From Bifidobacterium sp. ESL0745 (GTDB lineage: Bacteria > Actinomycetota > Actinomycetes > Actinomycetales > Bifidobacteriaceae), in contig NZ_JAQTHX010000001.1 of assembly GCF_029433335.1 (NCBI RefSeq), positions 1,364,001 to 1,428,000 on the forward strand: DNA of 64,000 nucleotides, written 5' to 3'. The notes below the pieces were generated by a model. It saw nothing but the letters and a program-made list of their open reading frames with translations. It ran no database searches and was not told where the DNA came from. Both the position numbers and the translations under genes were made by a program. Of this stretch, positions 46,545 to 56,561 are shown in pieces. The first letter of the stretch is position 1. Each line of letters opens with the position of its first letter.

Positions 46545-49409
46545 TCAGCGGTCAATTCCCATCACGTTGAGACACCAGGCGTTTTCGTCGCTGACTTCCT
46601 GCCACTGCTTGTAACGGCCGGATGTCCCGCCATGGCCGGCTTCGACCTCGATGCGAGCGATGGCGTCCACGCCCTGCGATTGCAGACGCGCAATCCATTT
46701 GAGCGGTTCCACATAGAGCACGCGGGTGTCGTTGAGCGAGGTGGTGGCGAAAATCTTCGGGTACCACACGGCAGCATTATCAGAAGCATGATTGTCAGAG
46801 ACATGGTCATCAGAAACATGGTCACCGGCGTCTCGGTTTTCGGTTTTCTGATTTGCCGCGCTCTGATTCTGCAACGGCTGCTGAGGTTGCTCATCTCCCT
46901 GCCAATGCCCGAACGGCGCGTTTTCGTAGGGAGAATACGATTTCATATACTCGTAAACGGTCTTGTCGTGAAGAGGGTCGCCCCACTCGTCCCATTCCGT
47001 GACCGTCAACGGCAGCGACGGGTCGAGGATCGAGGTGAGCGCGTCCACGAATGGCACATCGGCTTCAATTCCCGCGTAACATTGCGGAGCTATATTCGCC
47101 ACAGCCCCCATCAACAGGCCGCCGGCCGAACCGCCATTGGCAACCGTACGTTCGGGGTCGGCCAGTCCGACCTGCTGCAAGGCTTTGGTGGCATCGACAA
47201 AATCCTCAAACGTATGACGTTTGTTGAGCCTTCGCCCCTGTTCGTACCACGCGCGGCCCATCTCGCCACCACCACGCACGTGCACCACGGCATAGAGCAC
47301 GCCACGGTCGAGCATGCTCACGCGCGCCACCGAGAAGCCAGGATCGTTGTTGGACTCGTAGGCGCCGTAACCGGTAATGAACATCGGGCCACCGGCGCAA
47401 AGCCCACCATTGCCTTGTTGTGAAGCATTGCCCAATGCCGGGGCGAGTACGTCGCCCACTACACCCGTCTCAGTGACGTTGCCCAGGGCCGGGTTCCGCG
47501 CATCGGCAATCGCGGCGCTCGCCTCAGTTGCGTCGCCTCGCACATCACCGTTTCGATTCGATACGCCATTGCCAGCCGAAACAGAATCAGACGGCATCGG
47601 TGAGGGCATAGGATCATCCGCAGCATCCAGCATATCGAGGCCGCTCAAATCGTCATCCAGAGCCGTCATGGACTCGCAACGATCCGGCCTCCAGACCAGC
47701 GAAACCGGCACCAGCTCGCCGTCGCGAACCCGCACCCAGATGCGCCGCTCGCGGTAATCGACAGCATTGAACCCGCCATGCACCTTCGCACGCTTCAGCA
47801 ACCTGCTTGCACCGGTGGCCACGTCAAGCTCGCGCAGCTGGCCAGGTTGTGTATAGCTCGAGAACGAATAGCGCATGCGCGGCACGTCGTAGGACGGGTT
47901 GCCGCCCGCCCCGATAGAGTACAGATGTTCGTCATCAGACGTGCTGCCATCATGGATGTCCCGCATGGACTTCACATTGTCATACGAACTGCTATTCCCG
48001 GAATCTTCGGCTTCTTGCGAATTCGTTTCATTGTCAAGTCCATTTCGCCGTTCGTCTGTGCCGCCGATGTCCGGTTTCAGCTCACGAAACCGCCAAGGCC
48101 GGTGTGCCAGGAAGTCCTCCAACGCTTCGTTCTTGGTCATCACCGCAACATGCGGCAGGCTGTCCTTGCGATAGCTCAGCACCACAAAGTTGCGATACAT
48201 TGCGATACCTTCGATACCAAGCCCACGGGAGCCTTGCAATATGGTCGGGTTCGCTATACTCCAATAAGGAGTATCCACACGCTTGCCGGAAGCTCCCGTT
48301 TCCACAAGATTGCCGTGTTCGCAGCCATAAGGCGACCCTTGCGCGACAACCACTCCTTCGCCAAGTTGATATGGTGGCTCATGCAACTTAAGATCGAGCA
48401 CATCCACTTCGAAATTGGGGTTTCTCGCGTTGTGATAGACCAAAGCCAATGGAACATCGCCCCCGCCGACGCCACCGCCCTCGAACCGCGCGAAACTGAC
48501 ATCGTATTCAACGCCTTCCCGCCGCGGGATGAAGGCGCGGAATTCACCTTCCGGCTGGTCCACCGGCAGCATCAGCACTTCGCTGGTGGTTTTGGACGAG
48601 GAACCGATGACCACGTTACGCTCATCAAAGCTCATCCCCACACCGACCCAGAACCGCTCATCGTCATCACGGAAGACTTCGACGTCATCGTCAACCGGCG
48701 TACCGACCTGGTGCCGGCGAACCGCATACGGCCGCCATGAAGGGTCAAGCACGGTATAGAACACCCACTTGCCGTCAGGGGTGAAACACGCTTCCGAAAT
48801 GCCCTTGAACACTTCAGGCAGTTCATGGCCGTCTTCAAGGCTGCGGATGCGGTAATCATAACGTTCGCTGCCGGCAGTGTCGACACCGTAGAGCAACCAG
48901 CGCCCGTCACGGGTCAGGTCAAGCCCGCCCAGACGGAAGAAGTCATGACCTTTCGCCTCAATGTTCGGGTCAAAGACGACCTGCTCCCCCGGCATCGAGC
49001 CAGGTGCATCGTCCGCGCTGATTTGCGGCGGATCCCAATCATCGGGACCGGCAATCGGCAGGCGGCATTGCACGCCATATTGCAGGCCTTCCTGGGTCCT
49101 TACGAAATACCAATACCCATCCATTCGTGTCGGCAATGACATATCCGTCTCGTCGACGCGCGACTTGAGCTCTTCGAAAAGCTTGTGCTTCAAGCCGTCG
49201 AAACCGGCCGCACGCGCCTTGTAATACTCATTTTCCTCACGCACGAACCGCTGCAGCTCCGGTGAGTTCTTGTCACGCATCCACTCGTAGGGGTCGACGA
49301 AGGTGTCGCCGTGCGCCGTGCGTGCGTGCGGCTCGCACTTGGCCTGCGGAACAGGCGGAATTGCACTGGTTTGCGGGGACGTCGTCATGGGGTTCGTTTC
49401 GTCAATCAT
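46545..49409 (-). CDS. Oligopeptidase B-like serine peptidase with large linkers
   Basis: A peptidase of about 954 residues in the prolyl oligopeptidase family (S9A), closest in layout to PtrB, which cleaves after basic residues. The N-terminal propeller begins at DPYEWMRDKNSPELQRFVREEN. The catalytic Ser is in NGGSAGG, the Asp in NDTRVLYVEPLKW and the His in EAGHGGTSGRY. It exceeds the usual 690-720 residues because of three polar insertions (near 47925-48060, 47410-47610 and 46780-46890), the last with DHVSD-type repeats. I use ATG 49409, which lies just after a TATAGT element (49420-49425); ATG 49388 is an alternative and neither has a ribosome site. Confidence 0.9.
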   Translation of the reverse strand: MIDETNPMTTSPQTSAIPPVPQAKCEPHARTAHGDTFVDPYEWMRDKNSPELQRFVREENEYYKARAAGFDGLKHKLFEELKSRVDETDMSLPTRMDGYWYFVRTQEGLQYGVQCRLPIAGPDDWDPPQISADDAPGSMPGEQVVFDPNIEAKGHDFFRLGGLDLTRDGRWLLYGVDTAGSERYDYRIRSLEDGHELPEVFKGISEACFTPDGKWVFYTVLDPSWRPYAVRRHQVGTPVDDDVEVFRDDDERFWVGVGMSFDERNVVIGSSSKTTSEVLMLPVDQPEGEFRAFIPRREGVEYDVSFARFEGGGVGGGDVPLALVYHNARNPNFEVDVLDLKLHEPPYQLGEGVVVAQGSPYGCEHGNLVETGASGKRVDTPYWSIANPTILQGSRGLGIEGIAMYRNFVVLSYRKDSLPHVAVMTKNEALEDFLAHRPWRFRELKPDIGGTDERRNGLDNETNSQEAEDSGNSSSYDNVKSMRDIHDGSTSDDEHLYSIGAGGNPSYDVPRMRYSFSSYTQPGQLRELDVATGASRLLKRAKVHGGFNAVDYRERRIWVRVRDGELVPVSLVWRPDRCESMTALDDDLSGLDMLDAADDPMPSPMPSDSVSAGNGVSNRNGDVRGDATEASAAIADARNPALGNVTETGVVGDVLAPALGNASQQGNGGLCAGGPMFITGYGAYESNNDPGFSVARVSMLDRGVLYAVVHVRGGGEMGRAWYEQGRRLNKRHTFEDFVDATKALQQVGLADPERTVANGGSAGGLLMGAVANIAPQCYAGIEADVPFVDALTSILDPSLPLTVTEWDEWGDPLHDKTVYEYMKSYSPYENAPFGHWQGDEQPQQPLQNQSAANQKTENRDAGDHVSDDHVSDNHASDNAAVWYPKIFATTSLNDTRVLYVEPLKWIARLQSQGVDAIARIEVEAGHGGTSGRYKQWQEVSDENAWCLNVMGIDR

Positions 49410-49467
49410 AAGCATCAAGACTATACTCAGCGAGCGAATTACGGCAAGTGCCGACTGTCGTATCGAC

Positions 49468-50700
49468 CTATTTGATCCCCAGCTCGTTGCGCAGATACGG
49501 CAGCATCGTTTTCATGATGTTCGCGCCCGTGGTACCGGTGAAGACAGGCACATCGGTGACCGGCATCGGCTGGGTGGCCGTCAGCCCCGCGACCTCGGCC
49601 AAAGCCGAAGACTCGTGCGGGCTCAACTCGCGGATGGCGATGGCCAGCACACGACCGGGATGACGACGTGCGATGGTGGCGTAGGTCACCGGATCTTTCT
49701 GCCCGTCATCGCCGATGAGGATGAACTTCATATCCGGGAAATCCTCCATCAGCTGCTCGGCGAACTCGAGTTTGTGCTCGACTCCGGAAGGAATGAAGGT
49801 TTTTGGCCGTGGGTCAAGGTCACGCAACAGCAGCGGACCGGCAGGATAGCCTTGTTCGGCGATGAAATTACGGATCGAGCTTTCGACGTTCCACGGCGAG
49901 GTCGACAGATAGAAGAACGGCGCATCCGGCATCATATCGGCCAGCCTGGTGAACAGGGCGCTCATTCCGGGCACGGTGCTGCGTTTTTTGGGGTTGAGCA
50001 GCAGCAGGTTGTAGGCGGCCTTCACCGGGCTTGGCGCCTGCGTGACCATGATGGTGTCGTCGACGTCGGTGATGATGCCCACTTTCGCGCCGGCAGGCAC
50101 CACGAACAGTTCGGAAGTCACCCTCCTGCGTCTGGCCACCTGATACGAGACCAGATGGATGCCCGGCGTATTCCCCCGTTCGGCAACAAGGTCGAGGTAG
50201 CCGGCGCTGTCGGACATGGCATATTGGGAACTGGTTTTCCTTGATGAATCGTACGGATCATAGACTTCGGAGACCCCGATCTGCACCTGGTTGACCGGCA
50301 CCCCATCAATCTCGATTTTGACCCGTACTCCGGCCGCCGGTACCGCAAGCATGCCACGGATGCCACGCATCAGTTCGCCGGAACGGGAGCCGCCCGGCGC
50401 CATCACTGTTCGACAGACCAGCCGCGCATAATCGTCGGTGCCATAACCCGCGTATGGTTCGACCTTCGGGTACCAGCCCCACTTGCGCACCAACTTGGTC
50501 GAGAATCGGGTCCACGCGCCGAATCCCTGGGTAATCGCCCTTCTCGTGCCTTGGACCCAAGGACCGCTTACCCTCGGCTGTCTGATTTCGGTGGAAGGAG
50601 AATCAAACGAGGTGGAGGCGCGGTGTACCTGAATCGGCACGGTGGGCATGTCGCCGGCCCGTGGCGGTGCCTCGCGCTGGTTCATCCGTCTGCGTGCCAT
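49468..50700 (-). CDS. App1-like (DUF2183) phosphatase
   Basis: A 410-residue protein with the DUF2183 domain of yeast phosphatidate phosphatase App1. The HAD-like motif DVDDTI (in GIITDVDDTIMV), YLSTSPWNV and FILIGDDGQKDP mark the catalytic half (about residues 215-400). The N-terminal half is beta-rich. A lipid phosphatase role is inferred from the family, and the substrate in bacteria is unknown. No signal peptide is evident. The ATG at 50700 has CGGAGACAG upstream. Confidence 0.88.
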   Translation of the reverse strand: MARRRMNQREAPPRAGDMPTVPIQVHRASTSFDSPSTEIRQPRVSGPWVQGTRRAITQGFGAWTRFSTKLVRKWGWYPKVEPYAGYGTDDYARLVCRTVMAPGGSRSGELMRGIRGMLAVPAAGVRVKIEIDGVPVNQVQIGVSEVYDPYDSSRKTSSQYAMSDSAGYLDLVAERGNTPGIHLVSYQVARRRRVTSELFVVPAGAKVGIITDVDDTIMVTQAPSPVKAAYNLLLLNPKKRSTVPGMSALFTRLADMMPDAPFFYLSTSPWNVESSIRNFIAEQGYPAGPLLLRDLDPRPKTFIPSGVEHKLEFAEQLMEDFPDMKFILIGDDGQKDPVTYATIARRHPGRVLAIAIRELSPHESSALAEVAGLTATQPMPVTDVPVFTGTTGANIMKTMLPYLRNELGIK

Positions 50701-50883
50701 CTGTCTCCGTTCGCTCGTAGTTAATTATGCCTATGCGTTCTTATAAACGTACATCTGTCGTCTGCTGATGGTGCGTTCATCGGAATGCCACGCCCTATTG
50801 CGTTTCGTGTTCCGTCCACAGAGGATTTGTCACCAGCGCTTTCATGCATCCCGACTGGCGCAAATCCCTATCCTCGAAAGCTT

Positions 50884-51360
50884 TCATTGCGCATGCTTGA
50901 CCATCGCGGCGTACTGTTCGGCGTCCATCAGCTCGGGTTCGTCGTCATCCATTTCGATTTTGAGAATCCAGCCTTCGCCGTACGGGTCATTGTTGATGAC
51001 CTGCGGATCGTCGGCAACCGCTTGGTTGACGTATTTGACGGTGCCTTCAACCGGTGCGATAAGGTTCTGCACGGTTTTGGCGCTTTCCATTTCGACGATC
51101 TCGTCTCCGGCACGCACCGGGGTGTCCGTCTCGGGCAGGTCGACGTAGACGATTTCACCCATTTGCGAGGTGGCGTACTCGGTGATGCCGATGACGGCCA
51201 GTCCCTCCTCGTCATCGACCCACACGTGGTCACCCGAATATTGCAGATGATCCGGCACATCCAAGGAAGCCGGTTTGCCGCTTACCGTGCCCGCCTCAAC
51301 GGAATCGTCGACTACGTTCTCGTCGGTCTGGTCAAAATTATTGCTATTGTTTTCGCTCAT
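50884..51360 (-). CDS. gcvH: Glycine cleavage system H-like lipoyl protein
   Basis: A 158-residue lipoyl-domain protein. The lipoyl-accepting Lys lies in VEMESAKTVQNLIAP, and HVWVDDEEGLAVIGITEYA starts the domain at about residue 45. An acidic N-terminal extension of about 35 residues and an acidic C-terminus are present. No gcvT or gcvP is in the window, so its role in glycine cleavage is not supported here. A lipoate ligase is encoded at 40799-41872. The 183 bp downstream and 260 bp upstream contain no other gene. Confidence 0.9.
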   Translation of the reverse strand: MSENNSNNFDQTDENVVDDSVEAGTVSGKPASLDVPDHLQYSGDHVWVDDEEGLAVIGITEYATSQMGEIVYVDLPETDTPVRAGDEIVEMESAKTVQNLIAPVEGTVKYVNQAVADDPQVINNDPYGEGWILKIEMDDDEPELMDAEQYAAMVKHAQ

Positions 51361-51554
51361 ACTGCCAGATTACAGCATCGCGTGCTCGTTTGTCTTGCTT
51401 GCCGCGAAACCGATTTCAGACAAGCCAAAATCCTTCAAATCCGATATCTTCCGGTAGCCGTCATTGCCATCGTCTTCTGACACCTGCCGCTTGTTCCAGT
51501 ACGATTACCTCCGAATAAAATCCCGTATTTACGCAAGCCCTACAGTCAACATAA

Positions 51555-51591
51555 AAGACACCTTGCTCGAAAGAACCGAACAAAGTGCCTT
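51555..51591 (-). terminator. L,D-transpeptidase gene terminator
   Basis: 15-bp stem on the minus strand (AAGGCACTTTGTTCG with its partner, three G-T pairs), 7-base loop and a following TTTT, 30 bp past the stop. The remainder of the 51361-51620 gap shows no other feature. Confidence 0.85.
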
Positions 51592-51620
51592 AATAAAAAC
51601 CGCTTATCGAATACGGATAC

Positions 51621-53150
51621 TCACCGTACCGGCGCACTGGGCTGATTGCCGACCACCTGCACCAGCGATCCGCGTGGGCAATTGTCGTAGATCCATTTCG
51701 CGTCGTTGACGTTCATGTTGACGCAACCATGCGATCCGTGACCGGCCGGGTCACCGGTGCCGATGCCGGTCGGGTTCCAAGGAGCGCCGTGGAAGCCCTG
51801 TCCGCCGTTGAAATAGCTGACCCATTGCACGCCCGGGGTCACATAGCCCGGCCCACGCATGGTCTGTGTGTCGTAACGGATGTTGATGACGTAGGTTCCC
51901 GGCGTCGTCTCGTATCCGGGTTTGCCGGTGCACACCGGGAAGGACTGCACCTGCTGGTCGTTCTTGAAGACCGTGGCGGTCTGTGTCGACCTGTCGACGA
52001 CGATGCGCATTTCCGGCTTCTGTTGCTGCACGTCAAATTTGGTGACATCCGCCGCGGCCTGAATGGTGGCGGGTTGCGAGTTGGAAAGGGCGCTGTAGAC
52101 CTGATCGGCCACTGCACTGCCGTCCTTGACCTTGACGCCGTTGACGCCCTTGGTCATGGTGAGCAACACCTTGCCCGTACTGTCAACGATGTCCTGCTGG
52201 CTGACCATGTCCTGATTGAGCTCTTTGGGCATTTCGGCGTTGAGGTAATTGATGATGGCGGTTTTGTCGATGTCGAGCTTGATGGTTCCCTTTTCGAGGT
52301 CGACATTCGGCTTGATCCAGGAAGCCAGTTGCGTAGCGGACACCTCGAACTTGCTGGCGTCGCCGTTGTTGATGACGATCTTATTGGCCAACAGCTTGTT
52401 GGCGGCATCGGCTGCGGACTGCGCGTTGCTTTGCGAGACGGGAGCATCGATGGTTTTGTAGCTGATCTGGACGGACTTGACCTGGCCCGGATCGGCAATC
52501 AGGGTATTCACGGAATTCTTGACCCCGCTCATTTCCGGTGAACGGCCGCCGTGCCCGGCATTGGCGACGAATTTTTTTGCGTTGCCATCATACGCCACAC
52601 TCGAAGGAACGGCCTTATCGCCGTCCTGCACGAATGTGTTGGTCAGGTAGGTGTCAATAGGCAGATCGGTGACGCTCGCGACCAGTTTGACATCGGTCTT
52701 CGAGAATGGCGAAACGCGAGACGCGCCATTACCCTTGGCGGCCAACAGATCCTGCACCGTCTTGTCGGTATCGACGTTCACGCCCAGGTCCTTGAATCCG
52801 GCAGTGGCTTTCTTGCCTTGCCCGTCGGTGATGATGACCTTCGAGTTCTGGACTTCGTGGTCAACAGTCTGCTTGAGCTGAGCCGCATTCTGACCTGCCA
52901 CGGCAACATTTCCCAGACGCACTCCAGGTGCAGCCTTGTCTTTGTAGTACATACGGGCACCAAAGAACGACGCCACAAGCGCGACGATAAGCACTGCGAG
53001 CACCACAGCGGCGATGATAACACCAAGATGGCGCTTTGCATGCCGCTTAGGTTTTGCATGGGCGCCAACACCGAGCGCCGCCATATCGGCTTGACTGAAC
53101 TCGCCCGTCAACGCCTCCGGCTCAGTACCGCTACTGATCATGTTGTCCAT
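51621..53150 (-). CDS. L,D-transpeptidase (YkuD) with peptidoglycan-binding domains
   Basis: A 509-residue membrane-anchored cell-wall crosslinking enzyme. A cytoplasmic tail and one membrane helix (about residues 43-66) precede two PG_binding_4-like modules (about 75-360). The C-terminal YkuD domain has HGSHGCVNMNVNDAKWIYD, with the nucleophilic Cys and its His. It forms 3-3 peptidoglycan bonds or attaches proteins, according to family. GGAGGAAGTA precedes the ATG. It has its own terminator. Confidence 0.94.
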   Translation of the reverse strand: MDNMISSGTEPEALTGEFSQADMAALGVGAHAKPKRHAKRHLGVIIAAVVLAVLIVALVASFFGARMYYKDKAAPGVRLGNVAVAGQNAAQLKQTVDHEVQNSKVIITDGQGKKATAGFKDLGVNVDTDKTVQDLLAAKGNGASRVSPFSKTDVKLVASVTDLPIDTYLTNTFVQDGDKAVPSSVAYDGNAKKFVANAGHGGRSPEMSGVKNSVNTLIADPGQVKSVQISYKTIDAPVSQSNAQSAADAANKLLANKIVINNGDASKFEVSATQLASWIKPNVDLEKGTIKLDIDKTAIINYLNAEMPKELNQDMVSQQDIVDSTGKVLLTMTKGVNGVKVKDGSAVADQVYSALSNSQPATIQAAADVTKFDVQQQKPEMRIVVDRSTQTATVFKNDQQVQSFPVCTGKPGYETTPGTYVINIRYDTQTMRGPGYVTPGVQWVSYFNGGQGFHGAPWNPTGIGTGDPAGHGSHGCVNMNVNDAKWIYDNCPRGSLVQVVGNQPSAPVR

Positions 53151-53332
53151 TACTTCCTCCAGATACCCTTCTCAGCGTACTGAATTAATAGAATATCCCA
53201 AAGATATGACGTGCGGTAATGCCCAAAGCGATAAACGAAGGCCATCTTCCATATAGCGAAAAACGAAACGCCCATACAGTTAATCGATGCCTATCTAAAT
53301 ATTTTTCTTGGCAGACGCGCCGATTCTTCGCA

Positions 53333-54613
53333 TTACAGCTTCTGTCCGTACCACTCTTCGATCATGTACCGCGCGATGGTCGCCTTACCGGGTTGCACTA
53401 CCTGCCCTTTGGTCAGGGCATCAGCAAATTCATCACGGGTGAAGAATCTGGCATCGACGGTTTCACTCCTGTCGACGTCGACATCGATGCTGAGCGCACG
53501 GGCCTTGAACGCGACCATCAGTGAAGCTGGGAATGGCCAAGGTTGGGAGCCAAGGTACTTGATTTCTCCCAAGTCAAGCCCATCCTCTTCGCTCGCCTCG
53601 CGTCTGCAGGCATGTTCGAGGTTTTCTCCCGCTTCGACGAACCCTGCGCACACCGAGTACAATCCCGGATTGGCCCAGGCCTTGTTGTGCTGGAGTAGCA
53701 GCCGGTCCTGTCCGTCGACAATCGAGGTGATGACGGCCGGTTCGATGCGCGGGAAAAGCAGTGAATGATGGACCTTGCAACGTTCGTTGCCACACTGCTG
53801 GGCCCATCCCGACATGGCCAGGCGCACCGGCGACCCGCAGCACGGGCAGTATTTCTGGTTGGCATGCCAGTTGCTCAATGCCACCGCCGTGGTCGCCTGA
53901 CCTGTCTCACGGGCCGAAGCATGGGGCGCAAATCCCAAAAGCGACACCCAATCGAAACGTTCGAGGGCCCGTTCAAGCACATGGTTTTGCATGGGCTTAT
54001 TGTTTGGAATCGACGCGGAACCAGGCCGACGTTCAGTATTTTTTTCGGTGGTTTCACGGGCACCGCCGCCTGTAACCGATTCCCGTCCTTCATCAACGGT
54101 TTCAGCCGTGATATCAGATTTGCCATTGGCTACATCAGCCCCCACACCGTTCGCAAATCCTGAGACATCCAGAGCCACGACGGCCTGAGGATGGTCGCTG
54201 CCGACGCCGTAGCTGCCGAGGAACATGGGAATAAGACCAAGCTTGCCTGCAATTTGGTTCACGGATTCATAATCGTCTTGATAATTGCCTTTCGAGGAAC
54301 TCTCGTTCGTCGGCCTTGGTGAACCATCCAACTCGCCACCAGACTCCCCCGCAAGCGCACGCAAGACATATTCCCCCGGCACACCGGCCAAGCGTATTTT
54401 CGCGGTTTCATAATCGACCCGCGCCGCCTGTCCGTCGGGTACCGCCACAAGTCCGTCACGCACGAAAACAACCGTCGTACCCGGCTGCCCCAGTACCTCG
54501 GCAATCAGATTCGGATTGCTTCTGCGCTCGGTCTGATAGTCGATGTCACCCTGTGCCAACGGCAGAAACGGCAAGACCTGCGTCAATGCCAACGATGAAA
54601 ACGAAGCGACCAT
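53333..54613 (-). CDS. nudC: NAD(H) pyrophosphatase / RNA decapping hydrolase NudC
   Basis: A 426-residue Nudix hydrolase that splits NADH and, in characterised homologues, removes NAD caps from RNA. A zinc ribbon (CPCCG and a second pair ending NERC) precedes the Nudix box GFVEAGENLEHACRREASEE and the NudC-specific SQPWPFPAS. It is longer than the 257-residue E. coli protein because of a long N-terminal domain containing polar spacer (about residues 95-215). AAGAGG precedes the ATG at 54613. Confidence 0.93.
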   Translation of the reverse strand: MVASFSSLALTQVLPFLPLAQGDIDYQTERRSNPNLIAEVLGQPGTTVVFVRDGLVAVPDGQAARVDYETAKIRLAGVPGEYVLRALAGESGGELDGSPRPTNESSSKGNYQDDYESVNQIAGKLGLIPMFLGSYGVGSDHPQAVVALDVSGFANGVGADVANGKSDITAETVDEGRESVTGGGARETTEKNTERRPGSASIPNNKPMQNHVLERALERFDWVSLLGFAPHASARETGQATTAVALSNWHANQKYCPCCGSPVRLAMSGWAQQCGNERCKVHHSLLFPRIEPAVITSIVDGQDRLLLQHNKAWANPGLYSVCAGFVEAGENLEHACRREASEEDGLDLGEIKYLGSQPWPFPASLMVAFKARALSIDVDVDRSETVDARFFTRDEFADALTKGQVVQPGKATIARYMIEEWYGQKL

Positions 54614-54752
54614 ATTGAACCTCTTTATATACGCTCAGCTTCTTGCAATCCCTACGTTACGCCGATACATCAAGGCAGGATTTCCTGAAAAACGAGCAGA
54701 TGCAATGATTGATACCTTATTTATTATTCGATATTAATTATCTTACGATAAT

Positions 54753-55607
54753 TCAGACAGCCTGTACACGTTCGACCAAGTCGAGCAATGCATTCGCGAC
54801 GATATCGGGATGTTCGACGGCACTGAAATGGCCGCAATCCGGAATCGCAGTAAACGCCACGTCCGTAGCGGTCATCGCCTCGGCAATCGGCCGCATCTTT
54901 TCGGGCGGACTCGAAGGATCGTTTTCCCCGCTGACAATCGCCGCTGGAACGCTAATGTGCGCCAACTGATCGGTGGTGTCCACGCGGCCGGCGGCCATGC
55001 GCTCGCGCCAAGCCAGACCTTCGGGGCGCTGGTCATGAATCCATCCGGTTAGCAGGTCTTGGAATTGCTGGCTTTGCTTCACGGTCGAATCACCGGATTG
55101 TGGACGCGCAAAATGCATCACCGGTTCGACGGTGTTGTCCTCCTCGCAGGTTTTCGCGATATTGAGCCGATTCGCGCGGGCCTCATGGCTATCCGCGATA
55201 GTAGTGGTGTCGCACAAGGCCAGACCTGCAACGGTTTGCGCAAACAGCCGCTGAATATCCATCGCTATGTAGCCGCCCATCGAAAGCCCTACCCAAACGG
55301 CCTTTTCATGGCCAGTTATATGCAGCATGGAAACGTAGGCTTCGGCCAGTTTGTCCATCGCCTCGGCATAGGCGCCGTCATCGGCAACCGCTCCAGTGGT
55401 CTGCTCGTCAGGAATCGAGGCATCGCCGGCACCCGGCGTATCCGGTGCCCAAATCGGGAACGGCGCCACCCCGCGCTCATCGCCCAGCCTGATCAGGCTC
55501 GCGGCGCACTCGTTCCACATCCTTGCGTCCACCGGAAAGGCATGCAGCAGAATCAGCGGAACGCCTGCCCCGGAACGATAGACCTTGTTATTAATGCGAA
55601 TATTCAT
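54753..55607 (-). CDS. Alpha/beta hydrolase
   Basis: A 284-residue alpha/beta-hydrolase. The oxyanion region is LILLHAFPVDARMW, the nucleophile elbow GLSMGGYIAM and the catalytic His DCGHFSAVEHP. The substrate is unknown; 3-oxoadipate enol-lactonase-like and BioH-like relatives have the same layout. The ATG at 55607 has AGGAAAGAA upstream, and 27 earlier in-frame codons appear non-coding. It is followed by nudC on the same strand, 139 bp apart. Confidence 0.9.
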   Translation of the reverse strand: MNIRINNKVYRSGAGVPLILLHAFPVDARMWNECAASLIRLGDERGVAPFPIWAPDTPGAGDASIPDEQTTGAVADDGAYAEAMDKLAEAYVSMLHITGHEKAVWVGLSMGGYIAMDIQRLFAQTVAGLALCDTTTIADSHEARANRLNIAKTCEEDNTVEPVMHFARPQSGDSTVKQSQQFQDLLTGWIHDQRPEGLAWRERMAAGRVDTTDQLAHISVPAAIVSGENDPSSPPEKMRPIAEAMTATDVAFTAIPDCGHFSAVEHPDIVANALLDLVERVQAV

Positions 55608-55758
55608 GCTGTTCTTTCCTGCCGAACCCCGGAATCGGAGTCGCAAGTTTTTTACTTTGCAATATTTTCTGCTTAAATCAACAAACACAAGCCAGCAAAG
55701 ACGTCATCCAAAAATGTCGGACGCCAACAACGTCGCCGGCTGCCGCTTTATCAGACGT

Positions 55759-56391
55759 CTATTCGCCTACACCGGCCCATGCCAGCGCACGGCGTACGAT
55801 CTGGCCGTGTCCGCCGGACATCTGGGCGATGAACGTGTCAAGCTGCTTGCTATCCACATCACACCACTCCACGTCCAACGCCGGGTCGAGCGGCTTGCAA
55901 TCGCCGGAAATCTGGACCACGTAGCACAGCGCGATGGCGTGCTGGCGCGGGTCGTAGAATTCGGAGATGCCGGGCGTCGGGAAGAATTCCGCCACCGTGA
56001 AGGGCTGCAGGCTCGCCGGCAGGATCGGCAAGGCGAGGTCGCCCAGATCCTTGGCAATATTGCGCGCGATGGCCTCGCGGATGGTCTCATGGAAAAGGAT
56101 ACGGCCGGTAATCAGCGTACGTTCCACGGAACCGCTGTCACGCACGCGCAGAAGCGAGCCAACCTCGGCAACGCGGCCCATCTCGTCGGTGCGCACCGGC
56201 ACCACTTCGGCGTAGACGATAGGCAACTTGGCGCGTGCCTCGTCGATATCATGCGGCGAAAGCCAACCCGGAGGATTGCCATTGCTGCCTCCGCGCACGA
56301 AGTCCTCCGGCGTGATGCCGTCGAACTCGCCACGACGACGCCCAGCATCGAAATCGCCCTCGTCGGGCACTTCATCATTTAAGACTGCCAT
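55759..56391 (-). CDS. DUF4916 (Nudix-fold) protein
   Basis: A 210-residue actinobacterial DUF4916 protein. GWLSPHDIDEARAKLPIVYAE begins the conserved domain, and TVAEFFPTPG with DPRQHAIALCYVV follows. The fold is Nudix-like, but I do not see a complete Nudix box, so hydrolase activity is doubtful. It is divergent from trxA; the 170-bp gap holds a 9-bp inverted repeat that could regulate both. GGAG lies rather close (two bases) to the ATG. Confidence 0.82.
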   Translation of the reverse strand: MAVLNDEVPDEGDFDAGRRRGEFDGITPEDFVRGGSNGNPPGWLSPHDIDEARAKLPIVYAEVVPVRTDEMGRVAEVGSLLRVRDSGSVERTLITGRILFHETIREAIARNIAKDLGDLALPILPASLQPFTVAEFFPTPGISEFYDPRQHAIALCYVVQISGDCKPLDPALDVEWCDVDSKQLDTFIAQMSGGHGQIVRRALAWAGVGE

Positions 56392-56412
56392 GGCTCCATT
56401 ATCGTGTTACTG

Positions 56413-56450
56413 GGTGACGAATGCGCGAAACGACCGGCCTTTTCGTCACC
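56413..56450. promoter_or_regulatory. Inverted repeat GGTGACGAA-N20-TTCGTCACC
   Basis: Perfect 9-bp arms in the divergent DUF4916-trxA gap, 22 bp upstream of the DUF4916 start. Candidate operator or hairpin. Confidence 0.45.
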
Positions 56451-56561
56451 GGCTTACCAATGTTGGGGTTTACTGCGAGACTTGATATTACATCGGATTC
56501 GCGGGCGTCAGACAATCGCAGCCGGATTCGATACAGCGGACAAACGAAAGGAGCCATGATT

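Noticed and set aside
56421..56561. N-terminal extension of thioredoxin
   Set aside because: The in-frame upstream codons cover the divergent promoter and the inverted repeat, and the ribosome site selects the ATG at 56562.
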